A stretch of 64,000 nt of DNA, taken from positions 18,359,622 through 18,423,621 of the forward strand of contig JACMZG010001914.1 in assembly GCA_018340805.1 (NCBI GenBank), in the 5' to 3' direction. Position 1 is the first letter of the stretch, and each line of letters begins with the position of its first letter. Made by a program: the position numbers and the translations under genes. Below, one piece after another: positions 57,593-64,000 of this stretch. The notes under the pieces are model-generated. The model had not been told where the DNA came from. It was given only the letters and a program-made list of their open reading frames with translations, and searched no databases. This DNA is from Microvelia longipes. Lineage: Eukaryota; Arthropoda; Insecta; Hemiptera; Veliidae.

Positions 57593-58074
57593 TTTTAGAG
57601 TGTTATGAGTCAATAAAGACCACAACTTGATCTGAAAATCTCTGACAGTCCTCAAGCTTTTCTTCTGAATGTGATTTCATCTTTATTTCATTAAATACGT
57701 TTCGTTTATTTTTTTTGTTTTTTAGTCGTAATCCAATCATAGTTGAGAAAATGTTGAGACTTGTATGAGGGAGGGAGTCAGCAAAGCCAGATGCTAGTTT
57801 TTCTTTGTTGTTGTTTTGTTTGCGAGGCACTTGTTTTTAATATTTCCACCCTCTTAGTGCAATCAATCAATTAATAGTAATAGCTTTTCACAATGCCATT
57901 CTACCCTTAGTTATTCCAATTGAAGAGAGCAGCGCTTCTGCGCAACTCCTTCTCGATTTATTTTTGTTTTTCAATCCAATGGTTATTTTCGCATAGCAGA
58001 TTAATTACGAGTTTCAGCAAAATCAAGGTTAATCCCTAATTATTTATTAATTAAGTATTATCACGATAATATTT

Positions 58075-58292
58075 GCCTCCGTACCGAGATCGTATTGGCA
58101 CTCGATTTCGGCGCCGGAGGTCCGGGGTTTGCAGCATGGGCTACTCTCTAAAATTTTATGAATAGTATTTGTATGTATTAAAAAGATTTCACCAACTTAA
58201 ATTCATTCTTAGAGTGTAGTATATGCAATCCATCTGAGGTTGTTCCCGCAGAGTTAATACCCTGATGTGCCGAAAGGCTCTAAAACGGAAAT
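58075..58292 (+). mobile_element. tRNA-derived SINE, copy 7
   Basis: The head is GCCTCCGTACCGAGATCGTA, the altered box B is TCCGGGGTTTGCAGCATGGG (about 58121..58140), and the body has CACCAACTTAAATTCATTCT. The tail words are GGTTGTTCCCGCAGAGTTAA and GTGCCGAAAGGCTCTAAAAC. A TA microsatellite follows the tail directly. Confidence 0.87.
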
Positions 58293-58296
58293 TTAA

Positions 58297-58345
58297 TTTA
58301 TATATATATATAATATAATATATATATATATAAACACACACACAC

Positions 58346-58386
<41 letters not shown>

Positions 58387-58556
58387 TCATTCATATATAA
58401 TATGAATTATATAATATATTATATATACTTATAAAAATATCTAATATATATAATATATATATATTATAATATTATTAATAATAATATATTAATTACTTAA
58501 TAATATAATATATATATATATATATAATATATATATATATCATATATATATATATA
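58297..58556. repeat. Complex TA-rich microsatellite
   Basis: TA runs are broken by an (AC)n stretch (58332..58346) and by TAAT and ATTATA steps. It lies immediately 3' of a SINE. Confidence 0.93.
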
Positions 58557-59189
58557 CTCTTTGGTCTTACTCTTTTTTTGGACAAAATTTAGAAATATTC
58601 TATCTGGAATTTTGTATGGATTATCAAGAGTCTACAACAGTTGGAGGTGATAAATACGAATTGCGAGGATTGTTATAATAAATTTAGTAGTAGTAAGGTA
58701 TAATATTTTAATTATCAAGTTTTTTGAGAGAAGTGAGAGTAAAAATAAGAAATTACTGAGCCTTGTTTTTGTGAGTACGATTTTGTCCAAATTTAGATGT
58801 TAAATAAAATAATAAAAAAATATATATAATATAAAATAATAATAACAAAAATAAAAACTTAAAAAAATAAAAAAATAATAAAAAATAAAATATACTAACA
58901 ATATCAACATGATACATTGGAGATAGATGGGGGTGGAAAAGAACGAGAAGTTGCACATGAGGAGGTGAATAATTATACATACATAGAAATATTATAAAAG
59001 GAAATTATTGAAATAGAACGAGAAAGAAAATGGCCTCTCAAACGAGAGAATAAGAAAAAAATCACATAACCAATGGAATACATAGGATTTAGGATGTATC
59101 CACAGAGGAAAATGGCTAAGTGAGATTGAAGTGAGGATGTTTAGGGAAGATTGGAAGTCAGAGTGATGGTGAGGAATTAAAGAAGGAGT

Positions 59190-59325
59190 AGTATTNTGGG
59201 TTAATGACATCACATGTATTATAAACAATGGGGTTCGGGACATTAACAAGGTTGATTTTTGTACGAAGTTTGATTTTGAGTCGAGAAAGTTATCGTGTCC
59301 CATACAAACGTCATTTGTTGGTTTA
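59190..59325 (-). mobile_element. R2 repeat copy next to the LINE insertion
   Basis: On the minus strand: ACGTTTGTATGGGACACGAT, AACTTTCTCGACTC, TTCGTACAAAAATCAACCTTG, CCCGAACCCCATTGTTTATA, GTGATGTCATTAACCCA. It follows the R2 copy at 44860..45000. The one ambiguous base of the window (59196) falls in it. The LINE inserted at its hairpin edge (59335). Confidence 0.75.
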
Positions 59326-59326
59326 A

Positions 59327-59335
59327 TTTTGAATT
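59327..59335. repeat. Probable LINE target duplication (left)
   Basis: TTTTGAATT here recurs at 62532..62540, just beyond the other end of the LINE. AT-rich context makes a 9-bp match only moderately convincing. Confidence 0.65.
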
Positions 59336-59522
59336 TTTTTATTTATTTATTTATTTATATTTTGAAGAGCCCCTAAACAGATAAACCACAAGTAGGGAAC
59401 TCTGCATATAAGAACACAGATAATAATCAGAAATTTAAAAATTAAGAATAAAATTAAACTTAACCTAATTGACTAGAAAGCGTACTGATAAAATTATGTA
59501 ACTTAAATCTTAAAAATAAAAA

Positions 59523-60865
59523 TCAAGCCAATAGATTCAGAACAGAGGATAAAGTACAGAACGTAAACAAATTATCACGAGTGATAGGTAGAGAATTAAC
59601 AACACTAACAAGACGGACAAGAGGGGATAGGGAGGATAATAAGCGAATATACAATAGGCGACCAGCTCTACGACCTGCTGGTAAGAATTCGACCTGATCC
59701 TGAACTTGAGGGCACAATACTTCTCCAGATAAGGCCTTGATGAGAAAAACTGCTTCATAAGCCGATCTTCTTCTGCTCAGCAAATCTAATCCTAATCTTC
59801 TACACATAGATTCATAAGAATAATAACAACGACGATACAAATAACGAATATAAACAATACGAACAAAACGACGTTGGACGGACTCAATGCGATCAGACAA
59901 GGTAACACCTATGTCATTCCAAACTGGAACAGCATACTCCAGACAAGAACGAACCAAAGACCTATACAGACATAAAAGACATTCAAGAGAAAGACCACGA
60001 CAAATATTAAGGATAAGGTTGAGAGAGCGAGTAGCAGCAGAAATTCTTGACAATACATGCTCGGTGAAGTTAAGCTTACTCGTCAGAGTAACACCTAAAT
60101 CACGCACAGTATTCACTGAAGACAAGGGTAGCCCATATAAATTATAAGTAAACACACTAACATTCTGACATTTACTGTAAGATATGACAGACGATTTTCG
60201 AGGGTTAAATTCCATCTTATTCGCCAGTGCCCAGTTCAGAACACGATCGAGATCTTCTTGAAGTTCAATGTGCGAGTTGGAATTTAAAATTGGGCGGGAA
60301 ATCCTAAAATCATCTGCAAACAACTCGTAGGCACTAGTTACTCCTACACCTAAGTCATTTATAAATAGTAGGAAAAGCAAAGGACCTAGAATAGAGCCTT
60401 GAGGTACTCCAGAAGTAGCATAGTAAGTACGTGATAACTGTGAATTTATTCGGACGCAGCAAGATCTACCTGTTAAGTAACTCTGAAGCCAAAGAATGAA
60501 AGGTAAAGAAAAAATAAACTGTTCGAAGAGTTTAGACAGTAATATACCATGATCAACCTTATCGAACGCTTTGCTCATGTCTAGATTAATAGTATCGACC
60601 TGAAGACGCTGAGAAACAAAGAACTTATATTAGATAGAAAAGAAACAAGATTGGTAACTGTCGAGTGAGAGGGACGGAATCCATGTTGGTTAGGATCGAG
60701 GAGAGGGTACACTAAAGGAGAAATAATACTATGCACAACACGTTCGAACACTTTACTAAAAACATTACAAAGGGATATAGGACGATAATTAGACAAACTA
60801 GCTCGGTCACCAGACTTAAAAACAGGCACAACTACAGAGGACTTCCACAGAGAAGGAAAGGTCAT
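59523..60865 (-). pseudogene. LINE ORF2: reverse transcriptase
   Basis: The RT copies LINE RNA at the nicked target. From the N-terminal side: WKSSVVVPVFKSGDRASLSN then YRPISLCNVFSKVFERVV (fingers), NQHGFRPSHST (all before 60581), then, one frame on, MSKAFDKVDHGILLSKL (first catalytic Asp region), SGVPQGSILGPLLFLLFINDL, the catalytic box ELFADDFRIS and NKMEFNPRKSSVISYS. The thumb and C-terminal part, with VRDLGVTLTSKLNFTEHV and YRSLVRSCLEYAVPVWND, run to a stop at 59523. The order and the FADD box are those of Jockey-group LINEs. A frameshift near 60600 divides the domain between palm motifs; the 351-codon frame 59523..60578 is otherwise open. Confidence 0.94.
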
Positions 60866-60869
60866 ACAG

Positions 60870-61649
60870 GAAAGACTTTTATTGAAAATAATAGTTAAAA
60901 CTGGAGCAAGAACTGGGCAGCACCTTTAACGATGAAACTAGCTATTCCATCCGTACCTGATGTACGTGACCCATTCAGCGTATTGATAGCTTCTAAAACC
61001 TGCTCATTGGTGACAGAATCGACACTGATACACTCGTCAGGATTGAGGATAGGAGAGGACACACGGGAGCAACATAAATAGAACTTTGAACAAACACAGT
61101 CTGAAAACTATCAGCAAATAAATTAGCTTGATCTGAGGGATCGGTAACATTAGCATCATTATGAACTATATTTACATTTTCAACATTATTATTACGCAAA
61201 GTTTGTACATGTTGCCAAAAACGACTAGGATCATCTTTAAGAAAAGAGTCTACTCTACTTTTTTGAGCTTTGTCATCAAAAATGAGTTGGTTTTTTGATA
61301 AACTTCGATAAATTGAATGCAAATTATTATAAATCTGCCGACCAGTACGCTTATATTTACGACAGTATACATTTTTCATATTAATGTAGTATCGAAGTTT
61401 AGCAGAAAACCAAGGAGGAAATTTAGACTTTTTAGATTTTACTATAGGTACATGTTGATTAATAGCATAATTAATTTGATCAGTGATGTACTGAACGCAG
61501 TAGTCAACATCCATAGAACTGTATATAGAAGAGAAGTCAATAGAAGCAATAGCATTGTAGAGTGAAACGTAATCTCCAGCTGAGTAATTCCTGAACTCAG
61601 TTTGCTGAGTTGTCTCGTGAGGACGAGTCAAGTTGAGGCTTATGTCCAA
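60870..61649 (-). pseudogene. LINE ORF2: linker between endonuclease and RT
   Basis: This covers the region from the end of the endonuclease to the start of the RT. It shows INQHVPIVKSKKSKFPPWF, the conserved linker block of Jockey-type elements, then RFWQHVQTLRNNN. Near 60905..61035, in another frame, it shows DECISVDSVTNEQVLEAI and GTDGIASFIVKGA (the RT zero block). Frameshifts near 61040 and 60910 break it. There is no catalytic role of its own. Confidence 0.88.
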
Positions 61650-62318
61650 CGTAGGTGATATGAGTCCTCAGGAACAAAAGGAAACGAGCTTCTTTTAACA
61701 TCAAGAGAAGAAGATTTGCAGAAAATTAAGTCCAGTAAACCACCGTGAGAATTTGCTACATAATTATGTTGATCAAGTCCAAAACTAGAGATGAAATCAA
61801 TTATAATTTCGGCTCTCAGACGTTTATTGGGAAGTCCATGATAAGTAAGAGACGACCAATCAATCGAAGGAACATTAAAATCACCAATTATGTGAATATC
61901 ACAGTCTGCCGGTAACTTAATTATTAAAGAATCGAAATAATCTTGAATTTTCTCATCAGCAAGATGATCAGGAAAATAGTGAACTCCGATAAATAAAGAC
62001 TTTTTTATTAGGAATAAAAATTTCAACCCAGGTGACTTCTAGTGAATATTCGAGATCACGACGACGGGTATAAGAAATATTATTTCTTAAAGCTATAAGC
62101 GAACCACCACCGTTGCGGCCGCCTATAAGAGAGTAATTCCTATCAGATCGTTCAACATTAAAAGGTAGTGGAAAATAACATTTAGTTGGATGAGACCCGG
62201 TGAGCCAAGTTTCTGTAATTAAAATTATATCAGACGAAGACAAAACTGCAGAACTATAGAAGGTATCAGTCTTAGTTCGTAAGCCACGAACGTTTTGATA
62301 CGTAAGAGAAAACGCCAT
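61640..62318 (-). pseudogene. LINE ORF2: apurinic-like endonuclease
   Basis: The domain nicks target DNA before reverse transcription. ATG 62318 begins ORF2 (MAFSLTYQNVRGLRTK), and this start lies two bases after the ORF1 stop. Motifs: NVRGL (metal-binding Asn), ITETWL (catalytic Glu), GGRNGGGSLIALRN, then after a frameshift near 61985 (at a run of six A/T) IGVHYFPDH, IIGDFNVPSIDW (DFN motif), LLDLIFC, and DSYH near 61650 in place of the usual SDH. The two overlapping frames (62318..61968 and 62026..61640) together make one complete domain of about 230 residues. Confidence 0.92.
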
Positions 62319-62320
62319 GG

Positions 62321-62527
62321 CTAACCATCAGCTTCACCATCCTCCGTGGCTGAAAATCGCATAGCAGGTCGAAGAGGTCCATAAAACTCTTTGACTAAAC
62401 TACCAACAGGCCAGCAATCGCTAGATAACAATTTAGGACCAAATGTTGCAGGCAAAGAAACATGAAATGAAGCAGAATATTTAGAACGAGAGATCAATCG
62501 GGTAATAGTAGAATTAATAATGTTTAG
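62321..62527 (-). pseudogene. LINE ORF1, C-terminal fragment
   Basis: A frame too short to stand out reads, near its start, LISRSKYSASFHVSLPATFG, then PKLLSSDCWPVGSLVKEFYG, and stops at TAG 62323..62321. In Jockey-group elements ORF1 ends this way with a block containing a Trp-Pro and a basic/aromatic stretch (WPVGSLVKEF here). The upstream end meets a stop at 62530, next to the inferred truncation point. ORF1 proteins bind element RNA; only the tail remains. Confidence 0.72.
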
Positions 62528-62531
62528 TTAC

Positions 62532-62540
62532 TTTTGAATT
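62532..62540. repeat. Probable LINE target duplication (right)
   Basis: TTTTGAATT, matching 59327..59335. Confidence 0.65.
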
Positions 62541-62835
62541 AATAATTAATAAAGTTATATATTAGTTTAAAGGTGTAATTTACTTTACTTCTTATATAAT
62601 AATAGCAAACATTATAATAACTAATCTAGCGACTACGTTATTTACTTAAAGTACAATGAAGATAAGGTAAGATAAATAGGGACGCCATTTTTATTTCTAT
62701 GGTTTTAAGTTAAAATGTTGTTTTTTCTAGCTAAGGCGTTGCAACTTTAGTAAAACAAAAAAAAAACAGTAGCAAAGGCCATAAGATGCATGCATGTGTT
62801 GTAATTATTAAAAAGTGGGTATATAGTTAAACGAT
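62541..62835. other. AT-rich DNA, no recognisable feature
   Basis: Nothing was recognised. Confidence 0.4.
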
Positions 62836-62842
62836 AAAAACA

Positions 62843-62930
62843 AAGGTTCCCGGCTAGATTCGAACAATGAATCTTTAAAATTACAGGCAAGTGCTCAACA
62901 ATTTGCGCTTAACAACATGACGAAAAGAAT
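62843..62930 (-). other. tRNA-like sequence, probably a SINE head
   Basis: On the minus strand: CATGTTGTTAAGCGCAAATT, GTTGAGCACTTGCCTGTAAT, TTTAAAGATTCATTGTTCGA, ATCTAGCCGGGAACC. The second block looks like a D arm and anticodon region (TGT anticodon would read Thr) and TGTTCGAATCT like box B and T arm. The acceptor stem does not pair properly, so it is not a normal tRNA gene. It is unlike the seven-copy SINE family here. Confidence 0.45.
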
Positions 62931-62959
62931 ATAACTCTCAGCCCTGATTCTTGTTCTCT

Positions 62960-63560
62960 CCCGCATTTTTACAAACTCCTCCCTATAAAACTTCCCTAAA
63001 AAGGAGGGAAATTTAATTTTGTCTCTCTCCCGGAAGAAAAGCATAATTCGTAGCTTTGAGGGTGTAAACAACATTAAAAACTATCCTAAGAGAAAAAATC
63101 TCACAAAGAGCTCAAAAGAAGTTCAAAAGAAGTTTTAGTTTCAAATGAAAAGGATAAGAAAATGAGGCATAATAATTGAAACAGTTTAAAGTGTTAAAGG
63201 ATAAGGTGTTAGGGGAAGCAGGAGTGAAGACTTTCCTCATGCCTTGTATACAAGGGCTAAGGGACCGGAGTCCCGGGGCATGCCGTCAGGCGGGCAAGAT
63301 AAACCCTGAGACAAGTGGGTGAGAGGTCTAAGTGGTCCTTGCAAGTTAATTCCAAAGGATCTCTCCACTAACAATTCCTATTACAACCACACTTATCCTT
63401 TCTAACGTCATGTCCTTGCTTTATTTTTCTTTTTTAACACTTGTTTTATGCATCCTTTGTGTACTTTCTTATTCCTTTTAGCGAATTTCCTTTGGGAAAA
63501 ATTCGCCGATGGCATAGGCGTCATTGCAGGAGTCGAACATCGGACCACGATACAAACTAG
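62960..63560. other. Gene-free DNA with a GC-richer patch
   Basis: The patch at 63235..63330 contains GGACCGGAGTCCCGGGG-like short stems. At 63515..63550 the minus strand has GATGTTCGACTCCTGCA, another possible box B, with nothing else tRNA-like. No gene was recognised. Confidence 0.35.
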
Positions 63561-63569
63561 TCCCTGATT

Positions 63570-63570
63570 T

Positions 63571-63644
<74 letters not shown>

Positions 63645-63646
63645 AT
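63570..63646. repeat. (TA)n(TG)n microsatellite
   Basis: A TA run of about 50 bp, then about 11 TG units, directly followed by an R2 copy. Confidence 0.97.
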
Positions 63647-63745
63647 CACATGGATTAACATTCTTTAACCAAACTTGGTTGATACAAAAATCAACCACGA
63701 ACCCTATTGAAAACCCAGTTTTTGTGCCGTCATTAACCCGGTTTG
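63647..63745 (+). mobile_element. R2 repeat copy after TA/TG tract
   Basis: AACCAAACTTGGTTGATACA, AAAATCAACCACGAACCCTA, TTGAAAACCC and GCCGTCATTAACCCGG parallel the R2 copy at 44905..44985. TGGTTGAT, ACAAAA, ATCAACCA (63676..63697) makes a perfect 8-bp hairpin. Confidence 0.7.
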
Positions 63746-64000
63746 CTGAGTCAGCAAAATTACCAAACAATCGGTAAATTTCTGGGTTTGTATTTTTCGT
63801 ATGTTATGTTATGTTTTTACTCCTTGCGTTAAAATCGGTTACTGATAAACACAAAGGCGAGCGAAGCTAGCCCTATTAATGTAATAGATATAACAACGGA
63901 TATATTAGTAACTAATAGTAAAAATAAATTAATATTATTATCATCATTTTTAGAGATTAAAAAAATGTGTCGTAAGATAAAATGATAAAAAGCTCACTCA
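63746..64000. other. AT-rich DNA with one GCGAGCGAAGCTAGCCC word
   Basis: The word at 63854..63873 belongs to the motif class of the 43320..43765 array; nothing else was recognised. Confidence 0.45.

Larger units (their letters stand above)
59336..62531 (-). mobile_element. Jockey-like LINE, 5'-truncated, frameshifted
   Basis: Read on the minus strand this non-LTR retrotransposon holds the end of ORF1 (62527..62321), ORF2 with endonuclease and reverse transcriptase (62318..59523), a 3' UTR of about 160 bp ending GGGGCTCTTCAAAATATAAA, and a tail of AAAT units (59336..59360). A 9-bp direct repeat flanks it. ORF2 starts only two bases after the ORF1 stop. At least four or five frameshifts interrupt ORF2. 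Truncation at the 5' end is the usual outcome of target-primed reverse transcription. Confidence 0.93.

Overview
This is an AT-rich, gene-poor stretch of a eukaryotic nuclear genome. It probably comes from an invertebrate, most likely an arthropod: the copia element, the LINE with a TAAA-type tail and the tRNA-derived SINEs all resemble insect families, but I cannot name the species. I see no convincing host gene, exon chain, rRNA gene, tRNA gene, operon or CRISPR array. What can be supported is almost entirely mobile DNA, foldback (long inverted repeat) elements, minisatellites and long TA/TG microsatellites.

The best-defined element is a Ty1/copia retrotransposon on the minus strand (38189..42508). 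It has two identical 153-bp LTRs, a 5-bp target duplication, a primer binding site matching the anticodon arm of initiator tRNA-Met (as in Drosophila copia), and Gag, protease, integrase, RT and RNase H in order. The reading frame is broken several times. A Jockey-like LINE lies on the minus strand at 59336..62531 (end of ORF1, then ORF2 with endonuclease and RT). It is 5'-truncated, frameshifted, and has a short T/A-rich tail and a likely 9-bp target duplication. A second, older LINE fragment lies at 47732..48317 on the plus strand.

Small elements: (1) a tRNA-derived SINE family with seven copies; (2) a TA-flanked MITE with one complete copy (54520..54850) and two incomplete copies in tandem (7910..8365); (3) foldback elements at 17848..18385, 24327..24616, 30176..30464, 52711..53417 and 57426..57592, plus a larger inverted-repeat element around 28030..29385; (4) a roughly 760-bp family, here called R1, that carries a stretch resembling the internal promoter of 5S rRNA genes (full copies 23328..24086, 46009..46763 and 50307..51088; partial copies elsewhere); (5) a related shorter family, R2, that repeatedly sits beside TA/TG microsatellites and contains a small hairpin.

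Tandem arrays are numerous. Four unrelated ones have unit lengths of 77 to 82 bp (5528..6215, 8380..9010, 13850..14490, 26345..26735). Others have units of about 140, 55, 52, 46, 45, 27/37 and 24 bp. Twelve TA-rich microsatellites are present, one nearly 180 bp long. Regions between these features are AT-rich and hold nothing I recognise; the larger ones are listed.
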